The notes beneath the pieces were generated by a model that did not search any database, was not told the origin of the DNA, and saw nothing but the letters and a program-made list of their open reading frames with translations. The position numbers and the translations under genes are program-made. Shown here piece by piece: positions 36,913 to 47,743 of a stretch of 64,000 nt of DNA (its first letter is position 1; the number at the start of each line of letters is the position of its first letter). The DNA is from Ophioderma brevispina (Eukaryota; Echinodermata; Ophiuroidea; Amphilepidida; Ophiodermatidae), in contig JAMKCH010088448.1 of assembly GCA_023653785.1 (NCBI GenBank), positions 42,417 through 106,416 on the forward strand, read 5' to 3'.

Positions 36913-37000
36913 AAACCCATGGCACAGATATGATGTATAGCCATCTTAAAAATGCCTATACATCATATCTGTGTATACATCATATCTGTGCCATGGGTTT
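36913..37000. repeat. Compact palindrome with duplicated arm
   Basis: aaacccatggcacagatatg continuing atgtatag (36913-36940) is followed, after 16 bases, by its reverse complement. The inner part of that arm, 'tatacatcatatctgtg', is present twice in tandem (36957-36973 and 36974-36990) before 'ccatgggttt'. The longer 27-bp match is perfect. This makes two alternative stem-loops possible. Confidence 0.85.
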
Positions 37001-39229
37001 TTTAGCTTAAAATTAGCCTTAAAATTCCTTAAAAGGGCATTTTTAAGGCCTTTAATCCGGGCATTAACAGCAGTATCTAATTAGTAACGCTTGCGGATTC
37101 GCACAAAAGATAGGGATATAAACCTGTCTTACCTGCAAGTCTGGTTTGCATGAGCAGGGAAGGGGCGTCACATAGCTGTTACATTACAGAGAATGTGAGA
37201 AATTATCTTCTCTGGGAAGCCAGGTTGGACTTGGATTTTTCACAGCAGGTCGTGAGACCTGACTGGCGCCTAAGTGAGGGTCAACGGATAGTAGCTCAGG
37301 TAGCAGCTGAAAAGATGGCAATTCCACTGCCCTTCGATGACCCAATGGGTTAATGTGGTAAGAGGTGAGCTCACTCTCACGCGTACCATGAGGGAAATAG
37401 CACATCTCTGGATTGCAGTAAGCTTTTGGATAATGTAGTGGGTGTTGCTGCTCCACATCATAATGATCTTGCATATTCCTGTTGGATCGAACCATCGATT
37501 TTTATATAACACCCTTTGAGTTGTCTCAAGATAGGTGCAGCTCAATGGAGCAATCCTAGTGTCGTTGAGTGCAGTTTTAACCATTGTTTTGGTAATCAAA
37601 GTGAGACCAAGGCTGTCGGGCGGGCCCTTAACTGATTGAGTTGCCAAGTAAATCAACCCATCGACTTCTTCCGGAGTTGTTCTAAAAGAAGTGGACACTT
37701 GGATGGCCGTTTGCAGCGCGGTCTTCTTGTTGATAATTGTTACTTTTTACACTTGGCAGCAGCAATTAGTACATTCCTTCATCTGACTTTCCCACGACCC
37801 TCAATTTCCTACACTCATTGGTGAGAGATAAATTTGTAATTCACAGCAATATGCCGGGTAAGGACGCTTTTCCTCCCTCGTGCTTATCATGCTTACACAA
37901 TAAAGAACTGAATCCACGACTAGCATTTATTTAAACAAAAAACTCTGGGTAAAGACCGCTCGGTTGTTTACCAATCCTCAGTGGCGGGGCCACTGTAGAT
38001 TTGTAATTTGTATTAACTATCAATCGATATTTATATCTGTAAATGTAGAATGATATGAAATGCTAATACTACTTGGCGTGTAATACAAACCATCGTCTGT
38101 GCCGGTCGCGAAGGCAAATTTGTGGAGCAACACCTTCTCTCATTTATAACATGCTCGATGACCAGTAAACTATTCCCATGTATCCCTGTAAAAATAATTA
38201 AACGTATATGAATTTTATACCTACAACGAAAAAAAAAAAAAAACTTCCTATCAAAAAAGCAAATTGTGAGATACGTTTAATGCACTCCGCCATTCTGTTC
38301 AAAGACGCTGTTTTATTATCATCCGAATTATCTTTTCATGCCTCTTTATCGGCAGAGGAGAGGATAGAGTGACACAAAGGGCATGATAAAGGATTTCAAA
38401 TTATCTCACACGTGATTTCCTGATGACTTGAAGACGATGCTAAATCGTTCGCAATGTTGAGTGCGGAAACATTTTATGAGTTTGATAATGATTTCTTTTT
38501 TTACTTCTTTATACGAAGACTAATGACTGAGAATAGCCAACAATGCAAACAACACAAGACAAACAAAAGTGCAGTTTGTAGATACTAACTTGTACCACAC
38601 ACTATTGTCCAAGATATACAATATACAAGTTAACCAAGGATACTGGGCTACTGTCAAAGCAGACACAAGGAGGCTGCCCATCATCACAACCATCATATCA
38701 GCGTAATAATGACATACCAGTAAGGAAATCATCGACAGAACAGTTCTTCCTGATGTATGTGCAAGATATGTTTTGATATAGAATCAGAATCTGAATCAGA
38801 TTTTTTTAAACACCTCTGACAACCAGTTCGACGACTCATAAACTTTTCAAATGATCACTTGAAACGGAAGCACATTTAACTACCAATATGATAATGCGAA
38901 CCGTTTTCGTTGGCCTTGATTTGGCCGTGGCCCGATGCCATTGAAACAAATAATGTAGGTGAAGAGGGTCAAAAATCCTAAAGTATTGCAATACAACGAA
39001 TTTCAATACAAAACCTAGCTTTTCAATCTCATTATTATCATTGATATAAAGCCAACATTCAAAGCCTTTGATAATAAAACTTATAATGGTTTTTCTTTCT
39101 CATATTTTAATGTATTATGTTTGTCATGTGGCAATATATGCCGTCGTGCTAATTTAGTGATTAGATATTCTATATATATGCTGTTTTGTATACTTATTTT
39201 CAGAAGAGCCATGGACTGGAATCTTTCGC
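37001..39229. other. Unassigned DNA; minus-strand open frame of 142 codons
   Basis: The region 37184-37698 has two overlapping minus-strand open frames (103 and 142 codons) in more GC-rich sequence than its surroundings. It could be a retroelement or exon remnant. I see no diagnostic motif (no YxDD, no zinc knuckle, no DDE spacing) and assign no function. An A16 run is near 38229. The rest shows nothing recognisable. Confidence 0.35.
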
Positions 39230-39239
39230 TGTCTTATTG

Positions 39240-39345
39240 ATAGTTGCCGCTACTTTGTGTGCTTTGTGTGTTCGTGTACTTTGTGTGTGTTGCTTTGTTG
39301 TGTGCTTTGTGTGTGTGTGGTTGTGTGTGTGTGTGTGGTGAGTGT
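39240..39345. repeat. GT-rich minisatellite/microsatellite
   Basis: Repeated 'ctttgtgtg' units of variable length pass into a (GT)n run near 39309-39335. Confidence 0.85.
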
Positions 39346-39754
39346 GGTTATATGAATTTTATTTAATTGGCTCTGCTTTCATATTGTCACTCAAGTCAAT
39401 TTCGGCGGTTCATGTATCTTGCTCTTTTGATGTTAGTTTATTAACACAGAACTACTAAGTGCCATCCTTGGATTCCCTTGCAACCGCACATTAAACTAAA
39501 TTATGTACATTTTACATTGATGTTTTCCTTCTAATGTGAAAGCACTTACATTACATAACATTTGGTAGCATCACATCATGGGCAGGGACCCTCCTTTGTC
39601 TTCTACGAGCTAGAAGATATTGAAAGGAAACTCACGTATGTAACCACGTATGTAATGGCTTGGAATAATCAATTTCCCATTTATCAATAATAACATAAAT
39701 TCTTTCTTTCAGCTATAATTTTTTTTGTTTTTTTTGTTTTTACATGTATTTGAT

Positions 39755-41742
39755 GAAAATTTGAGCTCTGTACCCTCTTTTCGTTTTCACGCAACAGCAA
39801 TTTTAAATTTGAGGGTTTTCACCTCAAAAACATGTCGCAGGTGTGAAATTCATATTCAGGGGCCATAAGCTACAGAAACTACACGCCTGACTAAACCCAT
39901 CAGATCCTTCAAACTTGGCGGTCTGTATAACCTTTTGCTGCAGATTGGCAAAGATGTGGAACAGAAAAAATGCACCTTGCCCCAATTTAAAATAACAGGG
40001 GGTCTAAAATTGCCTGGCTCAAAAACCACTCGTACCATATTTTTTGGGGGGGGGCCCATAAGTCAAAAGTAAAGTGATAATATAACTTCCAAAGTTGGGC
40101 TGGTGAAAGCTTAACATGAATACTACCCTTGTGTAATAATCTATAGCTTATATCAGCTATTGAAGAGATATAGCTGACGCAAAAATCAGAAAAGTCCAAT
40201 TAACCTTGACTTGACCCCCTAAAAAATCAATGTCATGACATTTTTGCACAAATTCTGCTTGAAATATGTTTAAGAGGGGCCCCTGCGAAGTTGTGTGCAA
40301 AGTTTCACATGGTTTTTAACTGCCATATGTAGGTAAACAGGCTTCGTTCAAAGAATTAAAACTTTCAACTAATATCACAGCTGTTTGAAAGTCTCATTTA
40401 TTATTACAAAATGAGAGAAAACAAAAATATCAACGGCGACAACACTTTTGAACAACTAATTTGGAGGATTTATTTCACTAACTACATCCTGTGTAAATTT
40501 GATGAAATTCATTGCGGGGCAACAATATGATTTTTCATACAAATCTCTAGTTTTACACGTCTTTCTATGGAAAGAGGTCATATAGGTGCGCTATAACATA
40601 CAAATTTGACCTTTATAGGCCTATATGGCAAGATTCCCGATGATTTTTCTGATTTTTGCGGATGTCATAGCACTTGCATTCCCTACTCGTATCATTTGTC
40701 AAATTGTGTCGGCCAGTGCGTAATATTGCTCTAAAAATAAAAGAGACTTTTGCATGGGGTCAACAGCTGTTGATATCAATCAGACCACGTTTCCATTGAA
40801 TGTACACAGAATTCGGAACTTTGCACTGGGGGTATTCAAGTGGGCGTTTAAAGAAAGACTTTGAATCCAAGTTTGAACCTTGTAGACTCTAACAATTAAA
40901 ATTGAAATCATATCATCACCTTATTACCACCTGATCTAGTATGGACAAAATTTCAGTTTGGTGTCTTTTTGGTAAGGAATATATAATACTTTCTTTATTT
41001 CAATTGCATTATATAGTAAAAAGTGAACGGTTGGGGGGGGGGGGCAAGTTAATTACCCAGTTTGCAAAGTTCCTGTTTCCTGTTTGTTCAATGGGAAATT
41101 TCTTTCTTTCAAAACGGAATCACATTAAGTAGGGGCTTTTTTTTGAAGACTCCGTTACTTATAGAAGACACTTAGGACAACCCACAATGAAACTTTGCCA
41201 TAAGAAAAATCTTATTAAGCAAGGACCCCCCTTAAACACATTTCAAGCAGAATTTGGTGCATAATTGTTGACATGTTTTTAGGGGGGGGGGGGCAAGTCA
41301 AGGTCAAATTGGAATTTTTACTTTTTTGTGCGACAGCTATATCTCTCCAACGAAGCTGATACAAGTATAAGATTGTTACACAAAAGTAGTATTAATTTAA
41401 TCTTAGCTATCTCCAGCCCAAATCTGGAACTTATATCACTTTACACTTTTACTTTTGACTTATGGTCCCAAAGTATGGTCCGAGGGGTTTGGAGCCATTT
41501 TTTGACCCCCCTGTTATTTTAAATTGGGGAAAGCTGCATTTTTTCTGTTCACAGATTTGCAATCTGCAGCAACAGGTTATCCAGAATTCCAAGCTTGAAG
41601 GATCTGAGGGGTGTAGTTTCTTTACTTATGGCCCTCTGAATATCTGATTTCACACCGGACATTTTTGAAGTGACCCCTCAAATTTAAAATTGCTGTAGAG
41701 TGAAACTAAAAGACGTACAGAGCTCAAATTTTCAGGATTCAG
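39755..41742. repeat. Foldback structure with about 550-bp inverted arms
   Basis: The left arm (about 39755-40315) begins 'tgaaaatttgagctctgtac'. The right arm (about 41185-41742) ends with its reverse complement, 'gtacagagctcaaattttca'. Matching blocks continue inward in the same order: caattttaaatttgaggg; attcaggggccataag opposite cttatggccctctgaat; atgcaccttgccccaattta opposite taaattggggaaagctgcat; and 'aaattctgcttgaaatatgt' opposite 'acatttcaagcagaattt'. The spacer of about 870 bp (40316-41184) has no coding capacity. It is a foldback-type transposon or inverted duplication. No target duplication is confirmed and no protein is encoded. Confidence 0.85.
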
Positions 41743-42905
41743 TTCTCCATGGAATATCTTCCAATACACAAAAAAGAAAGGAAAGAAAGAAAGAAAATCA
41801 TGAGGTTGATGGTGTGTGTACTCGATTTGGTTGAATTGGCAGGGAATGACCCTCTTATATATGACTATGGGAAACATTTATAAAGTGAACCAGGAATTTG
41901 GATTGTTTACCTTGCAAGATTAATCTGTGTGGAAGCATGAAGTGGTCTTGAGTAAAAAATGTCGTTCATGTTGAAAATATTGGTTGTGAGATTGAAAATA
42001 TTGACTGTACGAGAGCATTATAATTTGGATTTTGGTTTTCTTTTTATTCATATTTTACGGAATATTGCTCTGTTTTTTACGGCCTTGTCGTCTCGTCATT
42101 CTGTTTGTAAAATAAGTTTATTTTTGTGGCTATACATTATGCACATGCCTACCAACAGTATTGTGAAACTAGGGTGTGTACTCTATATTATTAATTCCCA
42201 GTTTAAAAGTACGAATATTAGCCGAGTAATCTTGTGAAATAAATCTGTGAAAACGCCAGATTGCATATATTCCGTTTCCTTAAAGGTAAAGATGTTCCCA
42301 AGAAAAGGTTATCGCCAAAGACTGACTTTTGTAGATAATTAGAATAATTGATCTCGGAGATTCTCCCGATAGTAATTAAAGGCTTGCTGGAAACGTCTTT
42401 CCAGTCGAAATATCAGAGACAATTGCGCCATGTTACGTATCTACGTCATCCATTCGTCGAACCGTCAGGTCAAGGTGTTAAAGTACATGTCAATTTTCGG
42501 GACGGTCTGGCAGATTAATAATGACATAAATTGGCGTTTACAGCTCGGCCGTTAAATCGCAATCGGGGATCCGGATTCTAATTGCAAAGGTTACAGGACC
42601 AATCCAACACCAAAACTGTGTCAAAATCTCAAATTTCAAAACTGGCGGACTCCTTCAACAAATGTTTTATTGGTTTAACCAGTTTATGTTGAGAACGGAA
42701 AGTAATGACATTCAAGTCCGCTGGATGGCATATGGACCCTGCCTACTAACAATATAACCATGAAGTACACAACTGTGTTCGTGTATTAAAAAGTTAAATT
42801 TTACGACATATTCCTAATTCCATTTAGTCACTCATTGTCCATTATCCTTAAGGGCCAAAGAGGTGACTGCATATCCCCCTGAAGCCATTTCATACATTTC
42901 ACTTT
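41743..42905. other. Unassigned DNA
   Basis: A short GAAA-rich stretch lies at 41774-41798. The 92-codon plus frame at 41959-42237 is hydrophobic and AT-derived with no family resemblance. Confidence 0.4.
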
Positions 42906-43564
42906 ACTACCTGAGCCATTTTCTTACAAAACTCCGAAGCTACCCCCCCTGTGATTTTCGTTACTAACAACAGCAGGAGGCTTCGAATTTATTCTCATTG
43001 GTATCCAAATAGGTACCAACATCTCCGTATGACGTCAAGTATGACGTCATATATTGGATAAAGTCATGAAAATACTGAATATAGGGAGGAAATTGATATT
43101 TCGCAATTTTAGCGACTCAAAATAAATATTATATAGGACACCTATAATTTTGATTTATTTTCTATAAAATTGAATTTCCCCTATTCCACAATGTGTGTGT
43201 CTATGGAAATTGGACAGTTGCTACCATGCGAACTTTATGAGTACGAATGGACGTCATGCTAGGCATGTTTGGTACTCACTTTGGTATCAAGCACCGTAGC
43301 TATATGGGTTGTGCTAGGGCATGTTGTACTTAATCTCTCCCGAATGGACGAGGGGAGTGGTTGCCACCCCCCCCCCCCCCTCCATCCCTGGGGATCACCC
43401 TGTATTACCTACACTCCCGGTTGTTTTTTGATAAAAGGAGCGGAAATGGTCAATTGACAATTTACAAAACTCCAATATTGGCACCAAAAAAGGTTGTTTT
43501 TTAGGAAAGCCGGAAAAATGCAGGGGGTGGTAACCACCGACCCCCCCAGTCGTGAAACTGAGGG
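42906..43564 (-). mobile_element. piggyBac-like MITE, copy 5 (decayed ends)
   Basis: It is reverse-oriented relative to copy 2. It starts within the terminal repeat (CTACCTGAGCC, matching the reverse complement of GGCTCAGGTAG) and ends at GAGGGTTA. TGACGTCA octamers occur at 43030-43037 and 43042-43049. The G/C-tract motif survives as ggttgcca followed by a C run near 43351-43381, and as gggggtggtaaccacc near 43524. Several internal deletions make it shorter than the other copies. No TTAA is intact on the left. Confidence 0.7.
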
Positions 43565-43599
43565 TTACAAGTCAAAAATCTAAATATATTGAGTGCGGC

Positions 43600-43745
43600 A
43601 TTCAGGGCCGTCACCAGGGTGGGTAGTGGAACCCCCCCCCCCCCCAGCCGGAGAAGAAAAGAAGAAGAAAGGGAATAGGGAGAAGCGAGAGAGAGAGAGA
43701 GAGAAGGAAGAAAGAACTGAGAGGAAAAGGGAAGAAAGAATGAAA
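43600..43745. repeat. GC-rich module followed by purine-rich (GA/GAAA)n array
   Basis: 'gggccgtcaccagggtgggt' and a C13 run are followed by about 85 bases almost entirely of A and G on the plus strand. The same arrangement, GC-rich end then GA array, recurs at 60070-60235 and 60246-60460. The open frames on both strands here are low-complexity artefacts. Confidence 0.7.
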
Positions 43746-46700
43746 CAAAAAGAGAACGCCATAAGAACGCATAAGATTCACCTCCAACTTAGCATAAATC
43801 AAAAATATCCCAATATTAAAAATGGCTTCCCCTCAATCCAACTAGTTTTGTTCCAAGTCTAGCCAACGGTATCAGGAACGTTTATGGCCACAGTACTTGT
43901 GAGCTAAATGGTTAAAATAAATTATAAGAAATCACGAAGTGTGGCAATGGCATCCGTTGCAAAACGGAGGGGCATGGGCCATTCAACCTAGGCGATTTTC
44001 AGTCGGTGAGCTGAAGTGGTCAAGAAAAAAAGTTGGTAGGAAATTCGTCCTAGCCCCCGCGCCCCATAAACGTATAGGTCTACTGGCTCCCCTCGGTGGG
44101 CTAAGTACCATTCTTTCATTTGCATTACTATACTTACCCGTCAAAATACTTTTAAAATAGATAAAATCCAAGAGCCCCGTGGGCTGAGAACCAAACTGGA
44201 CACCGCGGACTCTGCTACCTGTCCCCCACACACTTAAAGCATTGTCGCTTCCTCCGTGTATATAGTTCCTCTTCGGCAGTAACAAGCTTTATACAATGGC
44301 AGCATGCATACTGCCTTTACTTTGACTTGGTTACTATTTACCCCTCAAAAGGTGGCCATCTTGAAGAATCTGAATAGCTTAAAATCAAGATCTTCCGGGG
44401 CTCCACCCCTGGACCCCTTGCAGGGGATTTGCCCCTGCACCCCACCAGGGATCTTAAATCGGGATAGGCCACCCATTCAGGTTTGGTGTCCTTTGTCGTG
44501 TCAAGGAACTTGCGGCGTGCAGTTTACACCCCCCCCCCCCCCCCCCCCCAGACAAAATGTCTAGCGACGGTCCCGCGGCAGTCACTTTTCGAATCGTTCT
44601 GTGGAAAATGCACTGATCTTGAATGCCTTTCAAATGCGTGACTTCTTTTTGGAATATTGCAGTATAACTCTTTACAAACACAGCCTGAAAAGTTTACTTA
44701 AGTAACATTTTTCCTAAGGTTTGATAATCGAATGTCTATTCTTCTTCAACTTAAACAACGCTATAAGGCCAAAAAATGTTGTATGGAGTAACCCGCCTAT
44801 ACCCTAATTTTGAAAATCAAGCCCTGTACAAAAGTTTTTTTTTTTTTTTTTTTTTAATTATTGATTTTCAAAACTCTTATTTTTCAAGTGTTTTTAAACC
44901 CCCGATTATTAACCGATTTTCTCAATGTTTTTTGTGTTGTTTGTGTTCTGGCGTAACTTTTGCAACTTCTCTTAGATTTTCAATAATAGAGTCAAAAGTA
45001 TCATATTAATAACATTAAAGAGACTTGTGTGATGATTGATGTAGTATGCATTATTTTAAAAAATCTTGCCCGCCTTTATACCCTTTTTGCACTGGCCCGT
45101 TTACATCCAAAGCAACACTTTTTTTGCCTTAATTAGGGAACAGCACGTTTGGTTATTTAAACACACACCATAAACAGTAATGGCATCGGTTATCACAGGT
45201 GTTATCAACTGAGTATGTAAATTGTTTTTGTAATGCCTTTTGAAAAACAAAGGTTGCAAAAATACGTGATTATTTCAATATCAAAGACGCACGCGCGCTT
45301 TTTTTATTTTCATATTATTAGTATATGTAAACGATTTTTTGTTATCTTACTAGAATAGTCCCATCTAGAAGGACCTTTTCCCCCCCCCCCATTCCCCCCC
45401 CCCCCCCGGTTCGTATTCCCCCTGTGACCTAGCCACCGAGCGTAGGTCACGGGGGTAGGGTCCTCCTATATGGACTACCTACATTAGAGGAAGATCACGC
45501 GCGCATGTGTACAAATCATTCGATTTATTTCCTTCTGCTCCTGGTTATGCGTGGCCATTCCATTCAGTGTCGAACTCTTATTGCTGTCTACATAATTAAC
45601 ATAACAGTCAAATACCAATCTACCATCCAAATTCCTTTCCAAATATGGAACTGTGTATGTACACTATCGCCACAGTCATCTTGCAGTTACTGTCATTTTC
45701 CCTATTCACAGTGCACACAGTGCATTCAATAGGCCTATGACCTGTCGCGCGTACTCTGCGCCTTCACGCATAGGACATGAGAAAACTCACGTCGTTGCGA
45801 GAAAGTGCTCAAGGGATGTTCTTGGTAGAAAAGCTCGAATTGTAGAATATATTATCATAAATAACATATGTGAATTTTATTTTGATAGAGTATTCAGAAA
45901 AATCCGAAAATGGTTAATTTATAAAGAGTGGTACGGTGGTACCGGGGTATAATACTAACTCTATGGCAAAAATCACCAGTGATTGCTGGGCTATTCAAGA
46001 GGGCGCCTTGACAAACGGTAGACCTATACGCTTCGTAGACGCTGAAACCAATAGAATCTTATTGTCTAACTTGTTAGGTAATTTGGGTTGACATCGGTGC
46101 TGAAAAAGATCCTAAACGACCATTTCTAACAAGGCTTCCAACATGTGTAAAAACAGGCCTTTTCACCAATGTTCATGCACAATTTTGTAGGTAATCGCTC
46201 ATCCATGCATTCATTGATCAGTGATTGGATGGTGCCGTGTGAAGTGGGATTCATTTACATACGATCAAACTTATGAATGGATTCATGTCACAATGATTGG
46301 TTGGGTGAGCAAAGGTCGAGGCCCGTTTAAAGTGGACACTATGTGTAACTAAAGATAAAAAAACGCTCCCATTCCTTGTTACTTGCACTAACTGTCGGCC
46401 TAAATGGCAAAGTACAGCACAGTGGCCAATGGGACCCTGCGAATCAGCATTTGTTCATAACACCAAACCGCAAGATCGGAAGCAACAATCTGGGGAACAA
46501 GCTCTCCCAAGGATTCTAGTGAATCAACAGAATGCCTTTACCGATGCCCATAGACTTGTACAATTAAAATATTTATCGTTACACATAATTTATGTCGGTG
46601 TTTCAAGTGAATCTTAACACTTTTAAGTGTATAAGGGGGGGGGGGGGGTAATGATGGACAAACCATTTGTTTGTGTGTGTTTGTAACAAGTACAATTGTT

Positions 46701-47740
46701 CCCAAAAATTTTATGTAATTGCCTAAATTATCGTTGCGCAAATTGGTGGAGAAAAAATCAAATCGACAATGGCGTTATTATCTTAATTAACATAAAGAGA
46801 AAAAATGAAAAACATAAAAAAAATAAAAAAAATAATAATATTTAAATTATTTATCCAATCTCAAAACATTACTTGGTGGAAACTGCATTCTACTAATTAT
46901 TCAATGCTCCTATTTGTATAATATTAATGCATATCCGATTACATGGCATAATTTCAGCAAGTATGATCACTACCAAATACTGAAAGATTTTAATATTTTG
47001 CCTCAAACAGTGAAAATTTTCAACACGAGAGACGTGTTTCGAATTTGTTGACGGTTTAATGTTATGCTGAACATGTCTTGTCTAATCATTGCGTTCATCT
47101 GTTAAAGTTCCACTATTTTGACGAGGGTATGCCGAAAGTAAAATTGGTTAAAATGGTAAATATTAACAAAAGACATTTTAAACAAAATCCACAAGAAAAT
47201 ACGAGTTTCCCGATGGCCTCTAGAGGGTATCGTATTGTCGTTTTTGCCATTAAAATAATATATAATGCTGCATGAACCTTGTCAGGGGAAATACTAACTT
47301 GTTTACAAAATGTAATAGACCGTATTCAAATCAATATGACGTCAGCCACCAGCCGTATGGTGGACAAGATGCATACATTCAGGATACATACATTAAGCAT
47401 GTCAATCGATCCATGTTTAGCATTTGCACAGGGATCATTGACAGTGAAGTACTTAGTACTGGAGATGCGTCTATCTGTCCACAAACATAGCTGGCTATTG
47501 ATACGGTATATAGTATCAACATTTTTGTGAATAAAATACTATAGGCAATTATACCGGCATGCAGTTTGGAAGATTGTTTTAGAGGGCCCGGGGCGGGGGG
47601 GTAGGGGGGGGGTAATCAGTGGAAAAAGGGTAGGTACTATGTGCGACGCTATGGGTCACATTTTCACGCCTCTAGAACAATGGGGCATTTTTCCCATCAG
47701 GCTATATAAGATGGGTACTGTTGAGGTCATGTAACTATAA
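43746..47740. other. Unassigned DNA with long C, G and T runs
   Basis: Homopolymers include C22 near 44529, T23 near 44837, C10 and C15 near 45380-45407, and G14 near 46635. A phrase 'ggctccacccctggacccct' (44399-44420) is of a kind common in dispersed repeats. A stem-loop is listed separately at 45417. None of the open frames (up to 100 codons) resembles a known protein. Confidence 0.4.
45417..45455. repeat. Short hairpin
   Basis: ccccctgtgaccta and taggtcacggggg pair over about 13-14 bases with one mismatch and an 11-base loop. They follow directly on two long C runs. Confidence 0.65.
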
Positions 47741-47743
47741 TAA

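Noticed and set aside
43580..43862. Overlapping frames rich in Lys/Glu or Ser/Phe
   Set aside because: Low-complexity translation of a purine-rich tract and a C run.
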